From assembly GCA_025617375.2 (NCBI GenBank), contig JAMYGW020000006.1:191001-255000 (forward strand): DNA of 64,000 nucleotides, given 5' to 3'. The position numbers were made by a program, and so were the translations under genes. Below, piece after piece: positions 10,796-24,789 of the stretch (its first letter is position 1; each line of letters starts with the position of its first letter). The stretch is from Acarospora socialis (taxonomy: Eukaryota > Ascomycota > Lecanoromycetes > Acarosporales > Acarosporaceae). Below the pieces are notes generated by a model. It saw only the letters and a list, made by a program, of their open reading frames with translations, was not told where the DNA came from and searched no databases.

Positions 10796-12313
10796 ATGGC
10801 AACCTTCTTCCAGAGCGTGTAAGTTGAGCGCATCTTATTATTGTTTCTTATATGAACTGTCAAGTACCATGAGCACGATTCTTCTATGCTTGTTTCCTGT
10901 TATAGACCGCATACCCTCAAAACCCCCTGATAGTCACGGGGTCTTCTTTACGCTGCCTGCTTATTATAAAAATCGGGTTATGACATCAAATGTCTCTTTT
11001 GCTTTCCCTCTTGCTTGGCATCAATACAGGAGAACTTTAGCAGCTTTATCCACCATCAGCTTTCCTATTTACTACTCCGCAAGGCCCGCCTGACTTAGAG
11101 CATCTGGGCCGCAGTTTACTATATCTCTGAGGGTATCGGTCTTGATCCACTTTGCCAATATTAATATAGAACGTTTACTGCTATATACTTGGGTCGTGAC
11201 ATTGTCAACAAGTTACTGACAAGAAATCAGCAGCCGGCAATTTGGGCGTCAGTCGAATAAAGACAACAAAAACAGTCAGCCGAAAGGTCAAGCGGCTCAG
11301 AATGCATCCCCAATTACTAATACCCCACCCATGCCCTCCTTCACTACGTCGCCATCGGCCTCGTCCGCTTTGAGCCTCGGAGACGGATACAGTGGCGATG
11401 CTCATTTGGAGCATGAGCCAACGAAGTTTTTCTTCAAGGAGAAGCACGCTACCAATTTCATCCTGAAGGGAAACTTCATGACTTTAGCCGCGCAACCAAA
11501 GCACGTCGAGCTGGGAGAGTGGCTAGCGCATCAGAGTAGGTTTTAGTCAAAGGCACGGCACTTCAACCAATGACTAAGGTTCACTTCCAGTCGTCGAACA
11601 AAACCGTCTCCTCACGGGACTGCTTCAGTGTATTCAAGAAATCGACAGCAACACTGGTCTGGCCATATGTAATCCAAGGTCTTGCCCAACAATGTCCGCT
11701 GGACGGTAAGCTATCGTGTTCCTGCTCTGGGAGGTATCTGACAGGGCTTAGCAGTCACACATACACCTGGCTTAATAACGACAAGACCCCAATCAAGGTT
11801 CCAGCGTGCCAATACATCGGTCTGGTGCAGAAGTGGATCGTGGGCAAGATCCACGACCCAAGAGTATTTCCAACCGACTCTTCCACCATCGCCGCGTCCA
11901 CGTACGCCTCCGGTGGCATGAATACCCCTGGCTCAACTACGCCGATCGCGGCAGGTCCGACGACGCTCAACACTCCGCTCTCCACTCTCGCAGGCAACGA
12001 CTGGGTCGGCAAGCCCAGTGGCTTTCCCGAGAGCTTTCTGGCCGACTGCAAGAACATCACGCGGCAGATGTTTCGATGCTACGCCCACCTCTACCACGCT
12101 CACTGGGAAAACCCTTTCTATCATCTGAGCATGGACAAACAGCTGAACAGTTGTTTTGTGCATTTCATGACAGTCGCCATGCTCTACAAACTGCTGTCAG
12201 AGAAGGACATGGAGCCGATGCAGCCCTTGATCGATATCTGGCTTGCTAGCGGGGCCATTCCGCCTGATGCGGCGGCCGGCGCGGGGGTGCTTGGACCTGC
12301 CATTCCTTCCTAG
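10796..12313 (+). CDS. MOB2: MOB2-type NDR/LATS kinase activator
   Basis: Four exons: 10796..10818, 11231..11535, 11591..11705 and 11752..12313; 334 residues. The low-complexity N-terminus ends in ALSLGDGYSGDAHLEHEPTK, followed by FFFKEKHATNFILKGNFMTLAA. The Mob domain shows the C2H2 zinc site: CNPRSC (CX4C) and HLYHAH (HX4H). The Mob2-specific run QYIGLVQKWIVGKIHDPRVFPT and the end SEKDMEPMQPLIDIW are clear. The family binds and activates NDR kinases (Cbk1/COT-1/Orb6) in polarity and septation. A Ser/Thr/Gly insert (about 170-205) is normal for filamentous fungi. The first intron is long (412 nt), so the 23-nt first exon (MATFFQSV) is less certain. The first and third introns end in TCAGCAG and TTAGCAG, giving tandem in-frame acceptors. 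Confidence 0.9.
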
Positions 12314-13029
12314 TTGTTGTGGAGTCATTGACGGGTTCCGAGTCATATCAGAGGTTGATGTCATATCGCCTTTGCGTATAGGCAGTTGTTCGGTGTGGCG
12401 TTGGTACATTTCTTTGGGTTGCGCAACGTACCGTCAATTTCGATGGAGTAGTTCATACAATACGTTCAGGCAGGCTCTTGGAGAAATTCTTCTACCAATC
12501 CCAGATGGAACTATCAAGTCCCAGAAAAGGGACCTTATAATCTGCTGTGCTCGTGATTTACCCTACCTTTGGTACCTGACTTGGACATGCGATGATGAAC
12601 GGTGAAAGCGGTTTAGCGTCGGTCTTCCCGTAATTGATCGAGGTGATCATCGATCTCACGCTAAACCTCTCCTGGCCAGAGTTTGGTGGCTCAGCCGGAT
12701 TGCGAAGGGCGAGCTTGTGATTTCGTCCCACAGGGGATGGATGAATGTCCTATGACACGCGGTGGGTCTTGGCAATGGGCTGTAATATTGTGGAAACCTT
12801 TCTTGATTTCAAGTACTACTCATACCTGTCTTTAGCCTCATCATACTTGTCTTTAGATCGTAGTTTCAATCTACGCTTATGACAGTCAGCTTCATCGCAT
12901 TTACTTGAGATTGTGCTTCTATGAGTATCTTGTGTCACTGAATCAACAGACAGCTTTACATCTCAGAGCTTTGCCATATCGAACCGGACGCGATCTGAAT
13001 GCGCAACTGATATCAACGTACACCTTACC
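12314..13029. other. Intergenic region
   Basis: 716 nt between the MOB2 stop and the phosphatase start. No gene seen. A near repeat CATACCTGTCTTTAGCCTCA / CATACTTGTCTTTAGATCG lies at about 12,820-12,860. Confidence 0.5.
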
Positions 13030-15492
13030 ATGACCCATGCCTTTACAGATCGATGGAGACATCAAGAAGACGACTCTTCCTCAGATGACGAGGAAGCAGG
13101 TCGACGGACCGCTGCCGCAGGATACAATCGAAAAGCGTGGCCGACTGCCGATACCACCTATGCGACCGAACCGGCCCCTGTGAATAGCAATCCTGCGAAC
13201 TTCACTCGCACACAGAATGGTTCCGGTTTGGGGCGCGCCGATGTAAACGCGTATGGGGACTTGGAAGTCAGATGCGGGCCGTTATTGAACTACAAGGGCT
13301 TGAGCAGCGAGGGCGAGAAAACCCGACGGTGGCACGGCAGCGTATTGGTCATCACGACGCCGGGGGAGCGAGAACCAGAATTGAGTCTGAAATGCCTGGG
13401 ACCAATCACGCACGGATCTGGCAACGGCATCTATGGCCAGACTGGAAATGGATATGCGGATGGCTATACTGGTGGAAACTTGATGAGCAATGGGCTGGAT
13501 TCCAGCTACGGTGATGGGTCACAGACTCAAGCCTACCGAGGGGTAAAGCTCTATGCCGACCCATTGAACGCCTTCTGGAGCTTTAAGATCGATGTTCCTC
13601 TTCAGGAACAGGAAGCGCGGTGGGAGTACGCTCTGTCGGGATTGCGCTTCACTTCAGGCTCCCGTAACGCATCAACTCGTTCGTTCGTTGTACCGGCCAC
13701 TTCCCAGTCGATGCGCATAATGTTTCATTCCTGCAACGGCTTCTCGGTAGGTACCGACGTGGATGCGTGGAACGGTCCCGCGCTCTGGAACGACGTACTG
13801 AGGGTTCACGAGAAGAAGCCCTTCCATGTCATGATAGGTGGCGGAGATCAGATCTATAACGACTACGTACGGAGCGAGGGACCTTTGAAGGCATGGACGG
13901 ATATTGCTAATCCGAAACGAAGACGAGATCACCCATTTGATGAAAAGTTGAGGGCGGCTTGCGATGAATATTACTGTAATAACTATGTCAATTGGTATTG
14001 CCAGGAGCCGTTTGCCAGTGCCAATGGCCAGATACCTCAAGTCAACCTGTGGGACGACCATGGTGAGATGCTCGGTGAGGACAATGAAGCGACATGCTAA
14101 CTGCTTGTGCACAGACATCATTGACGGCTTCGGCTCATATACGGATCACTTCATGAAGTGTGCCGTCTTCCGTGGTATTGGTGGGGTTGCCTTCAAATAT
14201 TACTGCCTTTTCCAGCAGCACATTCCACCTCCGGTATCCACCTTCACGACCGATGCCCCTCAGACAATGCATAGCCAAGGGATGAATGGCGCAGGAGCAG
14301 ATCCTCGACAGCTGCAGAATACGTTTGTGTTGCAAAAGACGGAGGAAGAGCCTTGCTGGATTATTGGCAATCGACCTGGACCCTATGTCGAGGAGAGAAG
14401 TCGGAGCCTGTACATGCAGCTCGGCGCAGGCATCGCTTTTCTGGGTATTGACGCGAGAACGGAGCGAACTCGGCATCAGATCAATTACCCGGATACATAC
14501 GACCTGATCTTCCACCGAGTCCGTTCTGAGCTCAGCAGGTCAGTAGGTGGTATCAGGCACTTGATCGTGCTGTTGGGCGTCCCAATCGCGTACCCTCGCC
14601 TTGCATGGTTAGAAAATATCCTGTCATCACCTATCATCGGACCCATCCGGTTTCTGAACAAGCGGTTCGGTTTCGGAAGTGGTCTTTTTAATAAGTTCGA
14701 TGGAGGCGTTGACCTGATAGACGATCTCGACGACCATTACACGGCGAGACAGCACAAGAGAGAGCGCAAAGACCTCATACTGCGACTACAAGCAGTTTCC
14801 CGAGAATACGACGTTCGCGTCACCATCCTCAGCGGAGATGTTCATCTGGCAGCTCTTGGCCGCTTTTACAGCAATCCGAAACTGAGCATCCCAGCTGAGC
14901 GTGATCACCGATATATGTCCAACATCGTCAGTAGTGCGATCACCAACAAACCCCCACCGAAAGCCATTGCCAACCTCCTCGCTCGGCGGAACAAGATACA
15001 CCATTTGGACTCCGGCACAGACGAGACTCTGATGGAGTTATTCGACAAAGACCCGGGCAACAGTAACATGACGGCGAAGGCGAACCACTCCACCATGCCA
15101 AGCAGGAATTATGCAATCATCCGCGAGGCGTCGAACGATCAATACCAAGGTGATGGCCACATCGACGGAACAGCAAACGGGCATACCGTTGCTCCGCAGT
15201 TCGCGACGGCGACCGGGAAAGATGGGCACTCCCCATTACATATTGGCGAACAGGGCGCAGGGACCAAGCACAGTGCCGCCAGCGGCCTGGATTCTTCGGG
15301 CATGGCAGGGGCGTTGGATGTGACGATCCGAGTGGAGATCGATCAGAGTGATCCGGAGGGGAGAACGGAGGGATATGGTTTTAGTAGTAAGTCAATAATA
15401 CCCCTTTGAGAGGAACTGGATAATGATAAATCTCAGTACCCACGCTCGTGAGCACAACGAAGCACGCAGGCGATTTCTCAGGCGAGTTTTAG
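13030..15492 (+). CDS. PhoD-like metallophosphatase, fungal type
   Basis: Exons 13030..14062, 14115..15386 and 15437..15492 (introns of 52 and 50 nt) give 786 residues. The last short exon ends the protein ..YGFSIPTLVSTTKHAGDFSGEF; without it the frame stops 7 codons into the intron. Metal-binding motifs of the PhoD superfamily are in order: IGGGDQIYND (about 275), NLWDDHD (344, restored by the first splice) and LSGDVHLAALG in the second half. An acidic Ser-rich N-terminus, a beta-rich N-terminal domain and a Gly-rich insert precede the catalytic part. Bacterial PhoD enzymes are phosphodiesterases/alkaline phosphatases; the substrate of the fungal class is not known. I see no signal peptide, so it is likely cytosolic or peripheral. 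Confidence 0.9.
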
Positions 15493-16247
15493 GAGCTTGG
15501 TTCTTTTTTCTGCCCTCTTGGCTACTGTGTTTCAATAGGATTCCCTTGGGAAGGGTAAACAAGCTTGGCTAGTTGAGAGACGGTCTCGGTAGGGAGTCTA
15601 TGGGCTCATGTGTTTCTCGCCGCTTATCTCGGACATATACTACTTTAATTTAGCTCCTTCGAGTCTACATTCAGATTCTATGTATACTTATACCCGCCTT
15701 TCTACCTGTTCATATCGAAATCTTATCGAACGGAATTTTATCAAGGGACTTTCCGTCGGGCGAGGAGGTACTGATTCCAATGACGGTAGCCTGAAGCTAA
15801 ATCACAGTTAGGGATGACTCGTGAGAGAGAGAAAATGCGACATCTTATCGCTAGTCCAACCATCCTCGATGCTCGAACCAAAACACCGACCTTGGCTTGG
15901 ACATACCTGCAAAATGCTTCTCAGAAGTCGATCTGGCGACGGCATCGATGCACATACCTATGGCCTCCTTTCAATATCTCCAAATCACGAGCGGCCATTA
16001 ATCGAAGCCACGTGCGCTCACTGCCATAACACTGCCGCCAATCCCGTAGCGAAGGTGAATGTCCCGCGTGCCCATTGTCGCCCATTCACCGTCCTGGGCC
16101 TGGTGCTTAAAACTCCGAACCAGCACCGAGAAGCTCCATCTTCTTTACATCTCACGCCACATTTTCTCAGCTTTCCAACTTCGCTTTACTTTACTTCTAC
16201 TTATATACTTTACTTATTTATACTTCCGAGTTATTGAACTTGGTTAA

Positions 16248-16399
16248 CTACCATCTGCAATTCCTTTTACTGCGTGTGGCTTATGTCCACGACTCTTTTG
16301 CGGCGTCTTGCGCAGGGCTGACTACCACCCGCAATTCCTTCTACTGCGTGTGACTTGCGTCCACACTCACAACACTGTTGCGCTTTCTTGCGCTGGGCG
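16248..16399. repeat. Imperfect tandem duplication, unit about 75 bp
   Basis: Unit 1 starts CTACCATCTGCAATTCCTTT and unit 2 (16,322) CTACCACCCGCAATTCCTTC. Both continue with ACTGCGTGTG, a GTCCAC box and a TTGCGC..GGG end. Most differences are C/T, in keeping with the mutational bias seen elsewhere in this island. Confidence 0.7.
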
Positions 16400-19300
16400 T
16401 CGACGCTCAAAGTTACCAATCTAACTCAGTAGGAGGATTGGAGTAGAAACACGCGATGCCGGACGCTGTGTTCGCTTCACTTTATCTTATATACCTTTGA
16501 GCTGACCGCCACACCATCCCATCATCTCGGTGCTTGCAATACTTTACTTTCGTTTGCTTGCTCTGGTAAAGAACATGGGCACCTTACTCACTGAATATCT
16601 CCAAACCAACGACTAGAGAGTGTTGCAAGGCCATTGTTGACGCAATTCCTCTTGCGTTCAGCATGAGAGCTCCAGATCACAGTGGCTTTGTTTCTAGTAG
16701 TTATTCTGGTCACGTCTGCCCTTGAAATCAACCGTCTCTCCAGATCGCTTCGTTTAAACCTCGTGTTTCTCTCAGCTACAAATGAAATCTCACCGAATCT
16801 TTGCCCATTCTAATAAGATGGAAGATGGTTTTCAAGCAGAGCCACCTTTAAGAATACCAATATTTGCCAGACATGAAAGAGATTGAGAGTCTGTGCACGA
16901 TAATCCTGCTCTTCTCTTGACTTCATTCCAGATATCAAAACGACATGACACCCGGATATACGAACTATACTGGGTCTGAACGCCCGGGAGCGTTACGGGC
17001 GGCAAAAGCTATCCCGCATTGAGAACCCTCCAGGCTAACGAAAGGTACGAGAACCATCCTCCTCAATGTGCACAAGATCGCTAGAGTCACTTGTTTCTAA
17101 CTGTTGCTTTAGAAAGGGCCATGAGGCGAGGTGATCTCGTGCCCGATTTGCAAAGAGCTGTGTAAGGTTCTTGATCCAGTTGCACTTGAATGTGGTTGGC
17201 GTTACATTCTAAAGACATAACCTCAATTTGACGAAAACCCAACCAGGAGGATGGTGGTGAAGATCCACCAGCCCTTTGCGAAGAATGTTGTTAGTTACGG
17301 ATAGTTGCATGGGATTAGGGAGGGTGAGACCCCCCATTCCACCTCCCAACTCATCACCATTACACTGAACGTTGAGAATAATTGAGATATATTATGAACG
17401 ACTTTGTTACTTTACTGCTCGCTTGAAAGGCTGGCACAACCATTGAGCTAATGAGATCACCGAGCCTCGCAATCAAGGGGCCACTTGCGATGCAATGTGC
17501 AGTTTAGAGCCATTTGAAAGAATTCACAATCCTTTGCCAGAGCTGGGCCGGAATTGGTCAGAATTGAACAAATGAGAAATTGAAGATGACCGGGGAACTT
17601 GCTGCCGTATAGCTGTCGCTTTGATTGGCCCGTGTACTGTTCAAGATGCCACTCTTGCCGTGTGTATCGAAGGGCTTACTTTTTACCGCCCTGACTTCCA
17701 CATGAGTGATATGAAAGGGAATTATCATTATTATAGGTTCACCTTACTATGTTAATCTTCATTTCTGCCGATTGTGAAGTTAGAAACGTGCGCAGCGCTC
17801 ACTTTGCGTTTCAACCAAGTCCACGAAGCCGTTTACCTTCGGTTTGTCGTCAAGGAAACACATGACGACATACTGTCCAGTCAGGTGAAGTCCGCCGAAA
17901 ATGATGGGTTCAGTGCTCGTCGGGGTTGCGCTAAGGGCGAAAGAGTAGAAATCTCAACAGACTGCGATTGGTGGGATTGTCAAGAAGTATGTTAAAGCGA
18001 GTACATCTAAGATGATAGCTCATTTCTCACCTCACTATCCTCTGGCACCTTACGGAAGTTGAGGAAATGGCAGGAATATCACTTACCTCCCCAGTCTCAA
18101 CTGCATAAAAGTGGCAACGACTTCGCATTGTCTCAGCTTGGTGCGATCGCTTTTCCATCCCCTCATTTGTGATCAGAGAAGAAGCTCCGAGTTAGGCTTC
18201 CCCTGGGCACTGCAGCCCGTCGTTCTAGAATCTTTGAAAGTGTGATGATGGTCTTCTTAGATTGTTCGCGCGCAGGCTGTTGCAATGTCCCAGTACTACG
18301 AGAGGTTTGAAAGCACTCGACAGTCCTATCCGAAAAAAATTCAGAGCGCCATATAGAAGAGCAAACTCTATTAGGCTATGTTACTAAGTCTCTCGACGTG
18401 TTGGGCTTAGAGACTAATGTTCCCAGTAAGATTGGCGCTTCGGTTTGGTGACGAAAAGACGCCGCCTACAACGGTGGAGGCTGAAACGAAACCGTTTGGT
18501 GTCCAGGGGTTATTTAGGGCTGTCTCTGCTCTCCCTGAGAGATTGCTCGATTCAAGACTTCTAGAAGGAACAAGATATCCTTCAGAGAACTTCACACCAA
18601 GGGGGTTTTGTTATATTCTAAAATCTCGAAGATGCAGGCATGACTCGAGAAAGATACGGTTCTGACATTCCTGCAATTAACGATATTAGGCACGGTTGCT
18701 TGAGAGCATCTCTAGGTAAATGCAGCTGCGGAGGAGTTATCGCGAGAGGACTACTCTTCCAGAGAGTCAGACAAACAAAGTCATTACAGCTCTGCAGATT
18801 GGTAAAAGGCGTTCCAACTGCCAGACGCTCTGCTTCGAGGATTAGCGGACATGAGAGTTACAAGATCTACTAGGGTCCAGAGGGAATGCATTGAACAGCG
18901 GCAATAGAAGTCCTGCCATGTCAAGATCAAGGGCGTACGTGACAATTCAAACTTTCTACTTACAATACAATAGTATCTAAAGCTCAGAAACCGTACTGCT
19001 CATGAGACTGAGAAAGAATTCGCTCAACTCTTGATGACGGAACGATATAGAGACAAAGCATGAGTACTTTTACTGGGTCCCACTATTATTCTTCTGTTAT
19101 GGCAAAACCGTCGAGGAACTTGCTGCCGAGGAGGAGAAGGGGTTTATGATTGACCAGACCACTGATTTCAGAGGCAAGATGAGCCAATCTCATGACATTC
19201 AGTGCTGCAAGCAAACCTCTGAATCCATTTTCGGAGTTAAAATACTATGCCAAACGTTTAGAACAGAGATGCCTTGAGATGATAAAAGATAATGCGGTGC

Positions 19301-21981
19301 TAGACTGATAGGTCAACGCTCAATGAGACAGGTTATTTCCGGCTATCTTCTCGCTAACAGCGTTGAGCATATTGCACCAGACAGGCACATTACTGCTGTC
19401 TTCAATATGAACGCGTATTTGACCGGTCTGTCAAAAGAGAACATACACCTATTCAAACTTGCGCTTCAAGGCGGCCAAAGCTACAGTCATCTAGACTCAT
19501 GAAGCTTCAATCTAGCCGCAAATGGTGCTAACACACCGTCATGAGTTTCTCACGTGAGAACAGCATCACTTGGCTTGAAGTCGTGGATTGAAGACTGAGT
19601 CACTATGAATGTGACGTAGTTATATTTGTTTGCTTTCTTTCTCCGTGATCTTCGCTATGAGAATGGAAACATTTTGCTACCGATTTTGCTCACAGTTTTG
19701 GAAATGAATATATATTTCAATATACTACCTCTTGAGGGACCAAAGAGTAGCTTGATGTGGACAGACAGGGCAACCGGATGTGAGGAGGTTTTGAATTGGA
19801 AGATCTTTCTATTTGTGCGAAACGTCTTGGAAATCCAAATCTGGGCACCAAGCATACGCAAGATCTCACCGATGCCAAGTAGTGAAAAGTTCTATGCCAA
19901 GACAATTGAAAATGAATCTGATTCAGTACCATCAACGACTGCTGCATTGAGCCCATATCCAAAAAGGTGGAAAGCAAATTTACCGACGCGCAAAAGGCCT
20001 ACAAAGTCTGGCCTCTTTACACTGTGCCTTGAGATTATGCAAGAGTCACTTCTGCCACTGGACTCCTACCCGAGCTGCTACTTGTTGACTTGGACCCTAA
20101 GGGCAATTGACCTAAATGGAGTTTTGGAATCCTACGAAAGCTGCTTCTGCTGTGTCTTTGGACCGAGTTTGAGCATGTTCAAACCTTTGGTGAAGGCTAC
20201 CATAGTAACGGAGCATGTTTCTAACGGCGACTTTGTCTGTCACTGGGTAGAATCTGTGCAGCAAGATGAGATGAGAATCCCAACTCTTCCCGGTAAAGAT
20301 AATAACAGCTAAGCACGAAAAAGAATTAAATGATTTAAGACGATTTAATTCGCGGGAGATAAGAGTATTAACAGTTGGGCCACATAAATGGCCAGCCGAA
20401 GGCTAATCACGAGGATAAGCAAGCATTGAAACTTGCCCTTGTAGGTCCTGGAATTTATTGTTTGGCTATAATATGATATTGAGAAAGTTTGAGCTTCCGG
20501 TTGTGGCTGCTGGGTTGAAAGAGTCAACAAGGCAATGAGTATCATAGAATGGACTCCCGGTGAAGAATCCTACCTATCCCACCAAACCAAGTACACATGA
20601 AGCAGAGAACAGGTAGCTTCTCAGAATGTTGGGCGAAAAGTACATGCAGGAGCCTATTGTTATGAATGTACACCGCCCCTTGGAGCCGCCCGCTCCTTCA
20701 ATGTTTGCCTTAGCCCATGACGGAGCGCGAAAACACACCTCCTGGGTTCGACGACAACGGTCTCCTGCCTTGTGCTTGCCTATATGAAATGACCATCCTC
20801 GAGATCCGGGTGATTGAGAGAAGCATATGCGTAAGATTCGCACATGAGCCTTGCAGAACAGAGGAAAGGGAACCAGGCAGTCAGATTTTAAATACTACAA
20901 AAGTGTCTTACCGATTTTGAGGAAGATCTTTAACGATTGCGAGTTCAACAGAGCATGCTTAGTGCACGTTGACGAGCTCCCTGATATTCATCTTTCTCTC
21001 TTTCATATCCTTGGCAGAATGCCAGCCAGAGGCACCAAGATGCTTCAACAGAAACTGCATGAGATCAGAAGAGAAAAAGATCGAACTGTGGACTTCTGAG
21101 ACACAGTAGTCCGTTTACTCTGCAATGAACAGGATGGCAATCTCAAATGAAGAAGGCACAGAGAACAACTCTGGTCCAAGTCGCTGCTCTTCTCTGGTTT
21201 TAACTAAAGGATTAATCATTAATGAATTGCGTTGACTGAGTGTCAATACTAAAATGGGCACAAAGAATCACCAACTGATCTGGGTTAGACTTAAGCTGTG
21301 CTGAATGCTGAGCCTCATCCGAGAGGATTCACCCAGCTTATCTCAACAGACCGATAAGTCTCACCAGATCAATGCTAGTAAGTATGAGCATCGGGTTTCG
21401 GGTTTTAAGTTCAGTCTTGCAGTTCATTGCATTCTTCTCTACCAGTCATATATCTACCTAAAGACTCAAACAATAACTATGAACAATCAGCGCCAGAGTC
21501 GTGACTACTTGGAGCGAGTGCAATGCGGGCTTCCTCCACCCGCATAGACTCAAGGGTAACCGAAGACTGTCCCACAAAGAAGGCCTCGGCGGAGGTGAAT
21601 TTGGTGGTTATGACACAGAATGAGTATCTTCAAGCCTTCTATAGAGTATCAACCGGTTCAGATAACTCTAGACAAATTCCCGAAAACGGCTGGAGCAAAG
21701 GGTCGTCACAGGGCAGAAGAGATGGCTGCTACAAATGCAGATGATTAGAGAAGAACAACGCAAAGATGACGGGACCATAGTTGGTACTGCCTTGGAGCAA
21801 GAGACTAAGGGCTGAAGTGAATTCAACATGAACGACGAGAAAATGAACGGTCACTTTTAAAGCCACGAACAAGAGGCTTGATTTTCTTTGGGGTTTGACA
21901 ATCAGGGCAACGGAAGTATGTCTATTCATGTGCAAAAACATCTTCCCCACTTCTAATCAACAAAAGGTCCAACCTGTTTGA

Positions 21982-22002
21982 CCTCTTTACCTGGTAAAGA
22001 GG
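21982..22002. repeat. Perfect 10-bp inverted repeat
   Basis: CCTCTTTACC, one base, then GGTAAAGAGG. A perfect stem with a one-base spacer, more likely a cruciform or binding-site palindrome than an RNA hairpin. Function unknown. Confidence 0.55.
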
Positions 22003-24789
22003 ATCTACTCTTTGTCCCTTCAGATATGAGCTCATCTTGCTTCAACTATGTCTCGCAATGATGTCGGGTTTGGACTCCGAGCTGCTTTGGATACGCTTGG
22101 CTTGCTATGATCTGAATTGTGCTTTGACACATAGGGCGCTACCGCAAATAAGTAGGACGCAGAGACGATTGGATCTACGTGGGAGGAAGAAATGAACGTT
22201 ACGTCTTCTACAATTTGACACAAGGCTGTATGCTGCTGATATTAAGAAAGAGTACTGAGACAAAGTCGGTGGCGTGCTCAGCAAAGTACAGATCAGGAAA
22301 AACAACCTTGCGGGATTATCAGCTGGCCGGGGGAAGAAGATGCAGTGGGGATGTTACATTGACGTTATTAGTGGGATGAGGTGAAGAACGAGGCTGGATT
22401 CAAACTGTACATTGGAGGACCGACGGACCTGAATGGTGCGCAACCCTAAGATCCCCAAATGACTGGAATAAGGAACTTCTATCTCGCCAATTGTACCGGG
22501 ATTCTTTTACGATTGCGGAAATATCCTATGGAAAACTATACGAGTAACATGGTACATCCAGCACCATGGCCAGGCGTTATCATGATGGGGGAGCTTGACC
22601 AAGTGGATCGTGAAGGAAGCTTAGGTGTGTCAAAGTAACTGTCAGCAAAGTTGACAACGACTTAACAAGTCTTCCAGGACTGGAAAGAGCCATTTTTTAA
22701 ATTTACGTCAAAACTTATGTTCTATACATCTTCATCGATCGATTTAAGTCATCTTTACTGATTGCAGTGACATTCAGATTTTCTTCTTTGACTGAATAAG
22801 TTACAGCAACAATATCAAACACAAATTCAGAGGTTGTATATCTTGAGCAACAATCTATCAGAAGCAACGTGATTATCTCTGATGTCCATTTCAATTCTTC
22901 TCACATCAATAACACTAACAGTAATAACAATCACAATTCCACTTATCTTCTATATTTGTTGCATAGCAAGAGGCCTGTCTCCAAGAGGTGCCCACCACAA
23001 GCACTTTGTGCGGATCTCACAAGCCAAATCAACCTTAGAGACGCAGCTGTTGGACAACGATGCAGATGTCAAGAGTTTGAGAGACTCACTGCCAATGCTT
23101 CAGTTATAATTATCTTTCATTGAAGACAACCTCTACAATCAGAAACAGAAAAAGTTTGAGAATGTCCGCCAGAGCAAATCACTGAAGAAACTGGTTCATC
23201 TCTCCCGCCAATATCCTGGCTAAACTCGATGTCTTTGTGAGTGATTCATCTTAGGAAGTGGTCGCGATTCTGCGAAATTTGGTTGAACTCAAAGGTATCA
23301 TGTTTATGGCTCAACCAGTACGCCAAACGAATCAGTTTGCCCATCTGAAGATATTCAAGTATATCATGATAGGAGAGTTGGCAGCTCTGAGTAAGCTTTT
23401 GACCAGGTGGTTGACCGCATTCAGAATGTTCTGAGTGGTAAGAGAGCGGTGTTGAGCTAAATGCTGGAGTACAAGACCGGACTGCACAGGAATGTGTCTG
23501 AGTGAAACAGTGGGGTCTCCGTCCCGCCAGCCAGTTCTCCCTTGGAGTCGCACTTACACACCAAAAGCAAATATCCACCAGTACATCCAGTTCTTCTAGC
23601 TCTTCTTCCTAGTTTGGCTTAGTCTTTGCGTCTCTACTGCCGCTGTTACAGCATGCCTTTGGGAGAGCTGCTTGTGTCGCTCAAGTCACTGCATTGCTTT
23701 GCCTTGCAATCGGCAACCGATACTGAACACGAAGACGCCCTTCCCGCATTTCCCGAGAGAAAGAAAGCGAAGATTGACCACGCTCGAGGTTATCTGGACC
23801 CTACGATGAAACACAATTCTGACACCACCCCAAGGCATACGGTATCTGACATGTCCACTTGGTCGGAGTTGGCGGTTGATGATTCAGATCACATGGGCGG
23901 AGCAAGAGCACTCCATGCGTCGCTTACTGCAATGGATCCGACTGTGGCCGTAGGAAGGGTCATTCGAGCCGTTTGGGAATTGGGAGCTGCACGCTTTGTC
24001 AGAAAAACACAAAATTAGTGTGTTTCAAAGAGACCCTCGGTCCCTGCCAGCTCAGTGAAACTGTATCATGTTGTCGATTATCAATATCTTGCCCCGCCGC
24101 GAGGCGTACCACGGGGCAGAGTTGGTAGTTGAGACTTGGCTGTTCTGGACGGTGTCGCGGTACCTCAACTCGCACTCATGCTTTTTGTGATGCTCTTTGC
24201 TTATGAGACAGTTGAGCTGGGTCCTTCGCAGCAGGTATCGATGGCTTGAGACATCCGTCTTTCAACAAGCAATCCCAGGCTGTGTGTTTATAGGCATGAA
24301 TAGTGCATGAAACAACATGAGCCCTTCAAAAGGAAAATTATAACCCATCTGAACATTCTCAATAGATTCTTAGAGTCACCATGCCTTCTGGACTTGGTTC
24401 CAACCGGTTTGTGCCTGTGGCTTTGGCAATGAGAAAGGTGATCTGTCCGCTTTTGTTCACATCTCAAGATTTGAGGATATCTGAGTGCAAAGAGTAAGCA
24501 GTCTGAGATCATACTCGTCTTTCAAGGTCTGTTTTGGTTTATTCCAGCATTCTCTTTGAGTGATACGATAAAATCATATCTGTTGGCGCTTCAAGGCAGC
24601 AAAGGCTGTGCTTTTATGGGACTTGAATTCTGAAGTCTAGTGCCAAGACAGAGAGCAAGGGCGGGAGAGATTGAACTATGAGCTCGAAACAAATGGGTTT
24701 AGTTGCTTCAAAGTCAAGCACAAGTGGTTCACACTGGTCCGCTCCCTGTGCCGCACTTACAGGCAACTAAAATGAACTTAACAACAACC

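Larger units (their letters stand above)
15493..24789. other. Gene-poor accessory stretch, no intact gene recognised
   Basis: About 9.3 kb of moderate G+C with only short open frames (longest 228 codons at 19,626-20,312, no recognisable domain). The sequence looks like old, eroded repeats: short words recur at distance, such as GCGCTTCAAGGCGGCCAAAG (about 19,465) against GCGCTTCAAGGCAGCAAAGG (about 24,585), and GGAACTTGCTGCCG near 17,590 and 19,115. I cannot assign these remnants to families. Confidence 0.5.

Noticed and set aside
12243-12605. 120-codon plus-strand frame at the end of MOB2
   Set aside because: It overlaps the MOB2 last exon in another frame and has no motifs.
19626-20312. 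228-codon open frame
   Set aside because: No recognisable domain, no splice partners, and the surrounding DNA looks like repeat debris; it may be chance.
23626-24018. 130-codon open frame with host-like composition
   Set aside because: No family resemblance and no clear promoter or introns; could be a fragment but cannot be supported.
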